Source of the DNA: Actinomycetota bacterium
GTDB lineage: Bacteria; Actinomycetota; Acidimicrobiia; Spongiisociales; UBA11373
NCBI GenBank assembly: GCA_003486285.1
Contig: DNGH01000088.1
Location: 1-15,109 of the forward strand
Reading direction: 5' to 3'
DNA: 15,109 bases
Positions 1-6,776 of this stretch are shown here, one piece after another. The position numbers and the translations under genes are program-made. Positions within the stretch are counted from its first letter, which is position 1, and each line of letters begins with the position of its first letter. Under the pieces are notes generated by a model. That model was not told the DNA's origin. It searched no databases and worked only from the letters and a program-made list of their open reading frames with translations.

Positions 1-20
1 GCCGACTTGATGGAAAACCC

Positions 21-125
21 AGATGCCAGATACCAGATGCCAGATGCCAGAGCCTGGGTACCGGGTACCGGGTGCCGGGTGGTGATGGGCGACGGGCGAC
101 GGGCGACGGGCAACCGGTAACGGCC
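21..125. repeat. Phase-locked heptanucleotide tandem array (15 units, 4 motif families)
   Basis: Cutting from base 21 in steps of seven gives AGATGCC, AGATACC, AGATGCC, AGATGCC, AGAGCCT, GGGTACC, GGGTACC, GGGTGCC, GGGTGGT, GATGGGC, GACGGGC three times, AACCGGT, AACGGCC. The 7-base register is never broken although the unit changes from AGATGCC to GGGTACC to GACGGGC. The array ends one base before the stop codon of the hybrid kinase gene, so it fills the whole 3' side of that operon within the window. I see no ORF or T-rich terminator in bases 1-126. What lies to the left is outside the window. Confidence 0.85.
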
Positions 126-126
126 G

Positions 127-2238
127 CTACGCCGCCGCAATCAGCTTCGTGATCTCGGCCGCCAGGGCTCCCTGGCGAAGATCGTCCTTGTCGAGATAGG
201 CGTCGGCCCCGGCCGCCAGGGCGCGGCTCTGGTCCTCGGCGGTGGCGGCACCGGACAGCATGACGATCGGGACCTTGACTCCCAGCTGGCGCACCTTGGC
301 CGCCAGGGTGGCGCCGTCCATGGTCGGCAGGACGTAATCCATGACGATGGCGTCGAAGGTCTGCTCGGCGAGGACGGACAGTGCCTCGGTGGGGCTGGCG
401 GCAAGATCGACCTCGAAACCGGCGGAACCCAGCGCTCCCCCGACGACCTGCCGGGCGCCGCGGGAGTCGTCGATGACGAGGACCCGGCGCCGCGGACCGG
501 TGTCCCGCCGCGCCCGCGCCGTCGCGGTGAGACGATTGGGATCGACCAGCACGACGACGTCGCCGCCACCGAGCATGGCCGCGCCGGTGAGATGGGGAAC
601 GCCTTCGAGGATCGGCCCCAGCTCACGGGCGGCGACCTGGCGCCGGCCCAACTCCTCATCGACGAGAAAGCCTGTCGGGCCGAGCGAGGTCGACACCACC
701 ACGACGCGGCCGGGCTCCCGGGTGTCTCGCAGTCCCACCGCCTCGGCGAGCGACATCACCGGGATCGAGCTGCCGCCCCAAGTCATCTCGAGCCGCCCCG
801 CCACCGGGCGGAGGCCGGCCGCAGCGAGCGGCAGGCGATCCAGGACCGCAATCGCGGGGATGCCCCAGGTCTGTCCCGCGGCGGCGACCAGGACCGCATC
901 TTGGAGCGCCCGGCTCGTGGGAACGGTGATGGTGATCCGGGTGCCCTCACCGGGACGGGTGTCCAGGACGACGGTGCCCTGGAGAGCCTCGACCGCCGCG
1001 GCGACCATTGCCAGGCCGTGACCATCGCTGATCATGGCCGAGGGCTCGGCCGTCGAGAAATTGGGAGAGAAGAGCAGGCTGCGGAGCACGTCCGGATCGG
1101 CGGCCGCCGAGGTGCTGATCAGGCCGCGCCGCAGCGCGGTATGGCGGACTGCTGCCCAATCGATGCCGCGCCCATCGTCATCGACCACGATCTCAAGGCG
1201 CTGCTCTCGCACCTCGGCGCAGACCAGCAGCGTGCCCGTGCGCGGCTTGCCGCTCGCCTGGCGCTCCTCGGGTGACTCGATGCCGTGCTGCACCGCGTTG
1301 ACCACCAGATGGCGCAGAGGGTCGGACAGCCTCTCGAGTACCTGGCGATCGATGGCGTGGTCCACCCCGAGCATCTCGAACCTGACCTCCTTGCCGGCGC
1401 GGCGCGAGACGTAGCGCACCAGCTGCGGGAAGGAGGCCGCGATCTCCGACAGTGGAGCCGCGGCGAGGTCGACGGCCCGGGCCTGCAGGTCGAGCAGCGC
1501 CTTATCGGCATTGCCGACGAGTGCCGCCAGCGCTTCCAGTTCCTCCGCCATCGCTGCGGCGTCGAGCTTGGCGCGGGCCAACCCTCCCACCGCATGGGCC
1601 AAGGCTTCCGAGTCGACGCGGAGCGAGCAGATCTCGTTGATCAGGCGGAACAGGCCGGCGGCATTGACCCGCACGGTCTCCCCAAAGGCCCAGGAGTCGA
1701 TCGCACCGAGCAGTCCATCGAGATCGCCCTGGGGCCGGAGCAGCCGGGGCTCGATCGGAGCAGGTTCCTCCTCCCCTCGCAGGGCACGGCGCAGGGTCCG
1801 CATCCCGGTCGCCAGCCCCGGAGTCCCCGAGGCGGGATCGGCCCGCACCGCAGGCACCATCTGGCTGGCGAGCAGCCCGAGCGCCGAGGCGAGCTCCTCG
1901 TCGGGGGTGACCTCACCGGAGGCGACGCCGCGCCAGGCCTCCTCGAGCGCCTTCCCGGCGTCGGAGATCGCGATGAAACCCATCATCCGGGCGGTGCCCT
2001 TCAGGGTGTGACCCTCCCGGACCATGGTGCGCAGGTCTTCCTCCCCCAGCGGCCCAGAAGCCAGCGTCTCCGCGCCAGCCAGGAGCCGAGCGGTGCGCTC
2101 CTCCACCTCACCGGCAAACAGCCGCTGCAGGTCGTCTTCGAAGATCACGGGCGCACTCCGGGGAAAGTCGATGCGTGATATATCGGCTCGCCTGGAAACG
2201 GCCTTGAGCAAGGTTGGCGACCCGGGTGCCGTCGTCAT
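127..2238 (-). CDS. CheA-type hybrid histidine kinase with CheW and C-terminal receiver domain
   Basis: This 703-aa cytoplasmic protein has the CheA domain order. An Hpt/P1 domain (about 33-150) carries the phospho-acceptor His77 in HTLKGTA. A helical dimerisation region (about 190-265) follows. The CheA-type ATPase (about 295-440) has the N-box HLVVNAVQHGIE (Asn314), the G1 motif DDDGRG (354-359) and a GHGLAMV G2 motif. A CheW-like domain spans about 445-575. The receiver (585-700) has Asp590/591, phospho-acceptor Asp634 in VMDYVLP, Ser662 and Lys684. There are no membrane segments. The P2 region is short. The start lies 27 bases after the dihaem cytochrome c stop, with AGGGG upstream, so it appears to be the last gene of the respiratory operon. 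No separate cheW, cheY, cheB, cheR or chemoreceptor gene is visible. Domain assignment is secure. A role linked to electron transport or to type IV pili/motility (as in ChpA/PilL-type kinases) is inference. Confidence 0.93.
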   Translation of the reverse strand: MTTAPGSPTLLKAVSRRADISRIDFPRSAPVIFEDDLQRLFAGEVEERTARLLAGAETLASGPLGEEDLRTMVREGHTLKGTARMMGFIAISDAGKALEEAWRGVASGEVTPDEELASALGLLASQMVPAVRADPASGTPGLATGMRTLRRALRGEEEPAPIEPRLLRPQGDLDGLLGAIDSWAFGETVRVNAAGLFRLINEICSLRVDSEALAHAVGGLARAKLDAAAMAEELEALAALVGNADKALLDLQARAVDLAAAPLSEIAASFPQLVRYVSRRAGKEVRFEMLGVDHAIDRQVLERLSDPLRHLVVNAVQHGIESPEERQASGKPRTGTLLVCAEVREQRLEIVVDDDGRGIDWAAVRHTALRRGLISTSAAADPDVLRSLLFSPNFSTAEPSAMISDGHGLAMVAAAVEALQGTVVLDTRPGEGTRITITVPTSRALQDAVLVAAAGQTWGIPAIAVLDRLPLAAAGLRPVAGRLEMTWGGSSIPVMSLAEAVGLRDTREPGRVVVVSTSLGPTGFLVDEELGRRQVAARELGPILEGVPHLTGAAMLGGGDVVVLVDPNRLTATARARRDTGPRRRVLVIDDSRGARQVVGGALGSAGFEVDLAASPTEALSVLAEQTFDAIVMDYVLPTMDGATLAAKVRQLGVKVPIVMLSGAATAEDQSRALAAGADAYLDKDDLRQGALAAEITKLIAAA

Positions 2239-2265
2239 GAAACACCCCTGACGCTGCTACCTGTT

Positions 2266-2976
2266 TCAGCCGCCGGACTGGACCTGGCGCAGGTAGGCGA
2301 CGACCATTTCGACCTGCTCCGGGGTGAGGACCCCGCCAAAGCGGGGCATGCCGTCTCCACCCTCGGAGACCTGCCGGACCAGCCTCGCATCGGAGTCCTC
2401 GGCCGCCTCAGAACCGCCCCCCAGACCGGGCGCCACGTCCTCCACCCCGGCGAGATCGATGCCGTGGCAGCGGCTACAGGCCATGTTGAACAGGTCGCGC
2501 CCCGAGAGATTCGAGTCCGCCAGCGGAGTCCGCCACAACGGGTTGGCCGCAGCCTCCGCCTCGAGGGACCGCAGGTAGCTGGTGACCGCCCGAATCTGAG
2601 TCGATGTCAGGGGGCCCCCGTAGTCGAGCGAGTACGCCACCATCTCGGTGCCGGGCACGCCGTGGGCGATCAAGGCGGTGATCTGGGCGTCGTCGGCCGT
2701 CTCGAGGAAGTCGCGGGCCCCCAACGCCGGAGCGAGGCCTCCGGAACCACCCACACCGTGGCACGACTCGCAGTTGGTGGCGAATACCTCGGCACCCTGG
2801 TCGGCCTGGTACTGCTCTTGGAGCAAGCGGGCATCGGCGCGCCGGGCGGGCTCGTAGAAGCGGAACAGGGGAAAGGCCAGCACCAGGAGTCCCATCAGGA
2901 CGAGCCCTGCCAGCATCCATCTTTGGGTGGACGCTTCGAGCACGGCAGCCTCTGGCTTTCTCGGCTTCTCGGTCAT
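2266..2976 (-). CDS. Membrane-anchored dihaem cytochrome c
   Basis: This is a 236-aa protein with one N-terminal transmembrane helix (about 20-38) followed by two class I cytochrome c domains. Haem-binding CxxCH motifs are CESCH (69-73) and CSRCH (167-171). Candidate distal Met ligands are Met112 (GTEM) and Met210 (GMPRFG). The topology places both haems outside the cytoplasmic membrane. I chose the ATG at 2976, one base after the Rieske stop codon. An upstream ATG at 3009 would overlap the Rieske gene by 32 bases and add 11 residues without a recognisable domain. In actinobacterial and similar bc complexes a dihaem c-type subunit takes electrons from the Rieske protein. The adjacent Rieske and cytochrome b genes support that role here. 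It resembles QcrC in architecture, but the symbol is not assigned. Confidence 0.92.
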   Translation of the reverse strand: MTEKPRKPEAAVLEASTQRWMLAGLVLMGLLVLAFPLFRFYEPARRADARLLQEQYQADQGAEVFATNCESCHGVGGSGGLAPALGARDFLETADDAQITALIAHGVPGTEMVAYSLDYGGPLTSTQIRAVTSYLRSLEAEAAANPLWRTPLADSNLSGRDLFNMACSRCHGIDLAGVEDVAPGLGGGSEAAEDSDARLVRQVSEGGDGMPRFGGVLTPEQVEMVVAYLRQVQSGG

Positions 2977-2977
2977 C

Positions 2978-3472
2978 TCAGCTGCAGCTTTCCCCTCGTG
3001 GCGGCTCATCGATGGTCTCGGAGCCCGGTGGCGGCCCTTGGATGACCGCTCCGGTGTCGACCTCGACGATGCCGTCGGCGTTCACGGTCACCGCAAAGCG
3101 ATCCATGCCGCGGGGTGCCGGGCCGGAACGGTGTTCGCCGGCTCGATTGAACTTGGATCCGTGGCAGGCGCATTCGAACTCACCGGAGTTGTCACACCAC
3201 GACACCCGGCATCCGAGATGCGGGCACTTCTGCCAGAGAGCCACCACTTCATCGCCGATGCGGGTGAGGTAGGTGTGGGCGGTGCGCACATAGACCGCGG
3301 TGTCCGCAGGCACCTCATCGCCCGCCACCGTCTTGATCACACCACTCAGCCCGGAACCGGGCAGCGGCCGGAGCAGGTCCCACGAAGTCCAAGCGCCGGC
3401 GCAGCCGATCATCACCACCCCGGCCTTCCAGCCTCGACTGAGGAACTCCCTCCGATCGACACCGCGGTTCAT
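2978..3472 (-). CDS. Rieske [2Fe-2S] protein of a cytochrome bc/b6f-type complex
   Basis: This 164-aa protein has a single N-terminal membrane segment (about 16-34) preceded by a twin-arginine-like RREFL motif (8-12), consistent with Tat-dependent insertion of a folded iron-sulphur protein. The Rieske boxes are CPHLGC (83-88) and CACHGS (101-106). The family pattern predicts Cys83, His85, Cys101 and His104 as cluster ligands and Cys88-Cys103 as the disulphide. After box II comes the usual Rieske core with a GPAPRGMDRF segment (117-126), as in b6f/bc Rieske proteins. Its length is typical for a short, b6f-like Rieske with one anchor rather than the three-helix actinobacterial QcrA. Its ATG overlaps the subunit IV stop codon (ATGA, 3469-3472). 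It transfers electrons from quinol at the Qo site to cytochrome c. Confidence 0.95.
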   Translation of the reverse strand: MNRGVDRREFLSRGWKAGVVMIGCAGAWTSWDLLRPLPGSGLSGVIKTVAGDEVPADTAVYVRTAHTYLTRIGDEVVALWQKCPHLGCRVSWCDNSGEFECACHGSKFNRAGEHRSGPAPRGMDRFAVTVNADGIVEVDTGAVIQGPPPGSETIDEPPRGESCS

Positions 3473-3990
3473 AGTTCACCGTGCCATTCGTTCCAGGGCC
3501 AGACCCAGCCCCAGTTGGGGCCGCGGAAGGCGAATCCAATCAGGGTGAGCACCACCCACACGACGAGGAAGGTGGTGAATGTGGCCACCGCCACCTTGCG
3601 AAGTCGCGGCTGGAGTGCCCGGCTGCGATCGATGTACGGGAGTGCAATGAGGCCGCCGACAATGGCCCCGGGCACCAGCACCCCGGCGACCATCGGGTGA
3701 AAGTGCGAGAGCAACTCCTGGAGAGCGGCGAAGTACCACGGCGCCTTCTCGGGGTTGGGGGTCTCGAAGGGGTTCGCCACCTCGCGCAACGGTGCGTCGA
3801 ACAGGACGGCGACGATCAGGACCAGAAGCAGCACCGTAAGCGCGACCACGGCGTGCCGCACCAGCAGGTGAGGCGACACCATCACGAGATCCTGTTCATC
3901 GGGGACCTTGCGGTCACCTCCGGGGGGCTGCCCCGGGACCACGCCGAGCACACGCCTGCCCTGGACCACGCGGGGATCGAGGTCGCTCAT
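3469..3990 (-). CDS. Cytochrome b C-terminal subunit (subunit IV/PetD-like)
   Basis: This 173-aa membrane protein has three predicted helices (about 46-64, 101-119 and 135-155), as in subunit IV of b6f complexes. The Qo-site region reads NPEKAPWYFAALQELLSHFHP (79-99), matching the family except that PEWY is replaced by APWY (83-86), so the usual acidic residue at that position is Pro84. Start and stop both use ATGA overlaps, with cytochrome b6 upstream (3987-3990) and Rieske downstream (3469-3472), indicating translational coupling and stoichiometric synthesis. It completes a split cytochrome b: with the 239-aa subunit it supplies the quinone sites. The hydrophilic N-terminal tail (1-40) is longer than in chloroplast PetD. 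Confidence 0.93.
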   Translation of the reverse strand: MSDLDPRVVQGRRVLGVVPGQPPGGDRKVPDEQDLVMVSPHLLVRHAVVALTVLLLVLIVAVLFDAPLREVANPFETPNPEKAPWYFAALQELLSHFHPMVAGVLVPGAIVGGLIALPYIDRSRALQPRLRKVAVATFTTFLVVWVVLTLIGFAFRGPNWGWVWPWNEWHGEL

Positions 3991-4706
3991 GCCTCACCGC
4001 CGCCATCGGTCTGATCGAGCATCGCGTCCTTGCGCCAGCGCCACAGGTGGACCATCAGCAGCCCCACCATCAGGAGCGGCAGCAAAGCCACGTGCAACAC
4101 GTAGAACCGCAGGAGGGTGGCGGCCCCGACCTGATCGCTTCCGAGCAGTACATCTCGCGCCCCGCCGCCGATGATCGGCACGAAGTCTGCCATCGATGTC
4201 CCCACGGTCACCGCCCAGTAGGCCAGCTGGTCCCAGGGGAGCAGGTATCCGGTGAAGGACAACAGCAGAGTGAGCACCAGGAGCATGACCCCGATGACCC
4301 AATTGAACTCGCGTGGCGACTTGTACGCCCCCCGGTAGAACACGCGGGCCATGTGCGCCGCCACTGCCAGCACCATCAGATGCGCCGACCAGCGGTGGAC
4401 ATTGCGGATGAATTGGCCGAAGGCAACCTGGGTCTGGATCGTCTGGATGTCGCCGTAGGCGCTGCTCGGCGATGGAACATAGAAGAACATGAGGTAGACG
4501 CCGGAGACGACCAACGAGCCAAGCAGCACGACCGACGTCACCCCCAGGTACCACGAGAAGCTGAAATGCAGCTCGCGGCGGCGCACCTTCACGGGATAGA
4601 GGTGCAGCAGGAAGTTCGACCAATGACCGGCGGCCTGATCACGCTCGGTCTCTCGGTCGGGGCTGCGGAACAGGGAGCGCCCGATGGTGGTCTCTCGTAG
4701 CTTCAT
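3987..4706 (-). CDS. Cytochrome b6-type N-terminal subunit of a bc complex
   Basis: This is a 239-aa, four-helix dihaem cytochrome b. Likely haem ligands are His104 and His118 in helix B (NVHRWSAH, VAAHM) and His205 and His220 in helix D (VLHVALL, MVHLW). The 14/15-residue spacings are those of b6, not of mitochondrial cytochrome b. The Qo loop motif SFTGYLLPWDQ (150-160) is present. The protein contains no cysteine, so it cannot attach a covalent haem c as b6 proteins do through Cys35. I start it at the ATG at 4706, overlapping the flavoprotein stop (ATGA, 4703-4706). A longer in-frame reading to 4973 lies over the flavoprotein gene and encodes nothing recognisable. It belongs to a menaquinol or other quinol:cytochrome c oxidoreductase core with the next three genes. 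Confidence 0.95.
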   Translation of the reverse strand: MKLRETTIGRSLFRSPDRETERDQAAGHWSNFLLHLYPVKVRRRELHFSFSWYLGVTSVVLLGSLVVSGVYLMFFYVPSPSSAYGDIQTIQTQVAFGQFIRNVHRWSAHLMVLAVAAHMARVFYRGAYKSPREFNWVIGVMLLVLTLLLSFTGYLLPWDQLAYWAVTVGTSMADFVPIIGGGARDVLLGSDQVGAATLLRFYVLHVALLPLLMVGLLMVHLWRWRKDAMLDQTDGGGEA

Positions 4707-6514
4707 GCTTTCACCCCCGTGTCGGCCGTTGCCGGCACTGGCAGCACCCCGACCCCGGACCACGTCGCCATCGACAAGGCCTTGGATGGGCACCGCTCGA
4801 TGCACAGGCCGCACCGAATGCACTTGGACTCGTCGAGCAGCAGTGCCGTCCCCACTGCACCTGGCTCGAGGTCGGCAACGGGCACGATCGAGATCAGGTC
4901 GAACGGGCATACGTCCACGCACAAGCCGCAGAGCACACACAAGTCGACCGCGAGCTGGATGTTCGAGAAGCACCGCAGACAGCGTCGCGCCTCGGCGCGG
5001 GCCTCAGCCTCGGAGAACCCCAACTCGACCTCGGCGAGGCCGATGCGGCGGGCAGTAGGCAGGCTGGGGACCTCGTGGCGGGGCACTCGGTCGTACAGGT
5101 CCGTCAGGCGATGGAAGCTTCGCAGCGGCAGGAGAGTGCCCGATGTCGCCACTGGATCGGCACCGCCGAAGGTACGGTGGATGTCAGCGGCCACCTTGCG
5201 CCCGTCCGCGATGGCATCGATGAGAAGGCGCGGCCCCGAGGAGGCGTCACCCGCCGCCCAAACGCCGGGCAGCGATGTTGCCATCGTCTCGAGGTCGATG
5301 GCAACGGTGCGGCGTGGTGACAATGCCGGGCCCCGGTCTCCCCCCAGGGCGGCAATGTCGACGGCCTGGCCGATGGCGATGATCACGGTGTCGGCCGCGA
5401 TGGTCTCCTCCACTCCGACTTCGAACGTCGGGGCGAATCGACCCTGCGCATCGAACACCGACAAGACCTTTACGGTGGTCAGGCCGGTGACCTTCCCGTC
5501 GGCGACCTCGATCCGCTGCGGCCCACGCCGGTGCACGAAGCGGATTCCCTCCAGCTTCGCCTCGTCGATTTCGAAGGTGGAGGCAGGCATCTCCTCCGGG
5601 CTCTCCAACGCCAAGATGGTGACCTCTTTGGCTCCGATGCGGAGAGCGGATCGAGCCACATCGACGGCCTCCGTCATCTCGTGCTCGCCCGGCGGAAGAT
5701 CCACCCCGGCGGCGGGCCGCTCACCGTACGCCGCCGCCCGGAGTGCGGTGCGGGCGGCGTCGAGGGCGACATTGCCGCCACCGATCACCACTACCCGCTC
5801 GCCGATCTCGGCCTTGAAGCCCTGGTTCACGTTGAGGAGGAACTCGATGGCGCGGAGCACACCATCGGCGTCGTTGCCCGGGATGTCGAGCCCACGCCCG
5901 AGGGTTGCACCCAGGGCGAGCATCACACCGTCGTGCCGGGAGCGCAGTTCGTCGAGTGTGACGTCGACCCCGAGCCGGGTTTGGAGCTCGACCTCGACCC
6001 CCAACGCGATGATTGCGTCGATCTCGGCCTGGACGAGGGTGCGGTCGAGGCGATACTCGGGGATGCCGAGCACCATCATGCCGCCGAGCATCAGGGTCGC
6101 CTCGTAGATCGTCACCTGGTAGCCGTGCAGCCGAAGATCGTGAGCGGCGGCGAGGCCTGCGGGCCCCCCACCGACGATCCCAATCGACTCGTTGCGCTCC
6201 GGCCGATCCATCGCAACCACCCGGCGCTCACCTCCCGATTCCGGTCCGTACTTCTCTGTGACGAAGCGCTTCAGGGCGCGGATGGAGATCGGGCTGTCGA
6301 TCTCACCGCGGCGGCAAGCCACCTCGCAGGGAGCGGCGCAGACCCGGCCGCACACCGAAGCGAACGGATTGGGGAGGCGCGCGGTGAGATAGGCGGTGAG
6401 GTCGTCGCCCTCGGCGATGGCGGCCACATACACGCCGGCATTGGTGTGGACCGGGCATGCCGCCATGCAGGGGATGTTCCGGTCGTAATAGGAGAGGTCG
6501 AACAGGGCGGCCAT
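4703..6514 (-). CDS. GltD-like FAD/NAD(P)-dependent oxidoreductase fused to ferredoxin [4Fe-4S] modules
   Basis: This 603-aa protein has an N-terminal glutamate-synthase-beta-type iron-sulphur domain (about 1-90) with Cys16, Cys20, Cys55, Cys59, Cys63 and Cys67. Next come an FAD-binding fold with GIVGGGPAG (112-120), an NAD(P)-binding fold with VVIGGGNVALDAART (242-256), and the second FAD contact WAAGDASSGPRL (419-430). The C-terminal extension has RCLRC (511-515) and two ferredoxin motifs: Cys526/529/532/536 and Cys565/568/571/575. There is no signal peptide or membrane helix, so it is probably cytoplasmic. No large glutamate synthase subunit is nearby. Instead it overlaps the 70-aa membrane protein by one base (TGATG) and cytochrome b6 by four (ATGA). 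It probably moves electrons between NAD(P)H, ferredoxin-type clusters and the quinone/cytochrome b complex. Direction and electron partner are unknown. Confidence 0.9.
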   Translation of the reverse strand: MAALFDLSYYDRNIPCMAACPVHTNAGVYVAAIAEGDDLTAYLTARLPNPFASVCGRVCAAPCEVACRRGEIDSPISIRALKRFVTEKYGPESGGERRVVAMDRPERNESIGIVGGGPAGLAAAHDLRLHGYQVTIYEATLMLGGMMVLGIPEYRLDRTLVQAEIDAIIALGVEVELQTRLGVDVTLDELRSRHDGVMLALGATLGRGLDIPGNDADGVLRAIEFLLNVNQGFKAEIGERVVVIGGGNVALDAARTALRAAAYGERPAAGVDLPPGEHEMTEAVDVARSALRIGAKEVTILALESPEEMPASTFEIDEAKLEGIRFVHRRGPQRIEVADGKVTGLTTVKVLSVFDAQGRFAPTFEVGVEETIAADTVIIAIGQAVDIAALGGDRGPALSPRRTVAIDLETMATSLPGVWAAGDASSGPRLLIDAIADGRKVAADIHRTFGGADPVATSGTLLPLRSFHRLTDLYDRVPRHEVPSLPTARRIGLAEVELGFSEAEARAEARRCLRCFSNIQLAVDLCVLCGLCVDVCPFDLISIVPVADLEPGAVGTALLLDESKCIRCGLCIERCPSKALSMATWSGVGVLPVPATADTGVKA

Positions 6515-6726
6515 CAGATCAGCCTCCGCCGCTGTAAGAGACGCAGCGCCCAGAGTCCACCCACGAATCCGGCACCCCAGACGCCCAGGACGCCGAGGTC
6601 ACGGACCCACGAAGGAGCCAAGGCGATTGCATCGAGGCCCAACACGAAGTCCGGCAGCCAGACGGTGGCGGCGAAGAAGAAGGCCACGATGAGTAGACCC
6701 CGCCAGGTGGCGCCGATCCAACTCAT
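6514..6726 (-). CDS. Small two-helix membrane protein, unknown function
   Basis: This 70-aa protein is not recognised as a known family. It has two predicted transmembrane helices (about 10-30 and 43-63), a short loop containing DFVLGLDAIALAPSW (26-40), and a basic C-terminal end LLQRRRLI. The ATG at 6726 is supported by an AAGGAGG ribosome site six bases upstream. The longer in-frame reading to 6840 lies over the lipoprotein gene. Its stop overlaps the ATG of the flavoprotein (TGATG). Its place between the haem-domain lipoprotein and the flavoprotein, and its coupling to the latter, suggest a small anchor or assembly subunit of the electron-transfer complex, for example docking the soluble flavoprotein at the membrane. 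That is inference from context only. Confidence 0.8.
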   Translation of the reverse strand: MSWIGATWRGLLIVAFFFAATVWLPDFVLGLDAIALAPSWVRDLGVLGVWGAGFVGGLWALRLLQRRRLI

Positions 6727-6732
6727 CGTGGC

Positions 6733-6739
6733 CCTCCTT
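6733..6739 (-). promoter_or_regulatory. Shine-Dalgarno AAGGAGG that fixes the start of the 70-aa membrane protein
   Basis: On the minus strand AAGGAGG sits six bases before the ATG at 6726. It supports this start over the longer in-frame reading that would begin inside the lipoprotein gene. Confidence 0.75.
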
Positions 6740-6776
6740 CGTCTTCGTCGGTGTCCGTGTGCTGTTCGGGTCGGGA

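Noticed and set aside
21..125. CRISPR array
   Set aside because: The period is 7 bases with no spacers and no cas gene. This is a short tandem array.
1285..2178. A 297-codon plus-strand open frame inside the hybrid kinase gene
   Set aside because: It is low-complexity in composition and fully antisense to conserved Hpt and dimerisation domains.
2977..3009. ATG at 3009 as the start of the dihaem cytochrome c
   Set aside because: It would overlap the Rieske gene by 32 bases. The ATG at 2976 follows the Rieske stop by one base, in line with the tight coupling elsewhere in the operon.
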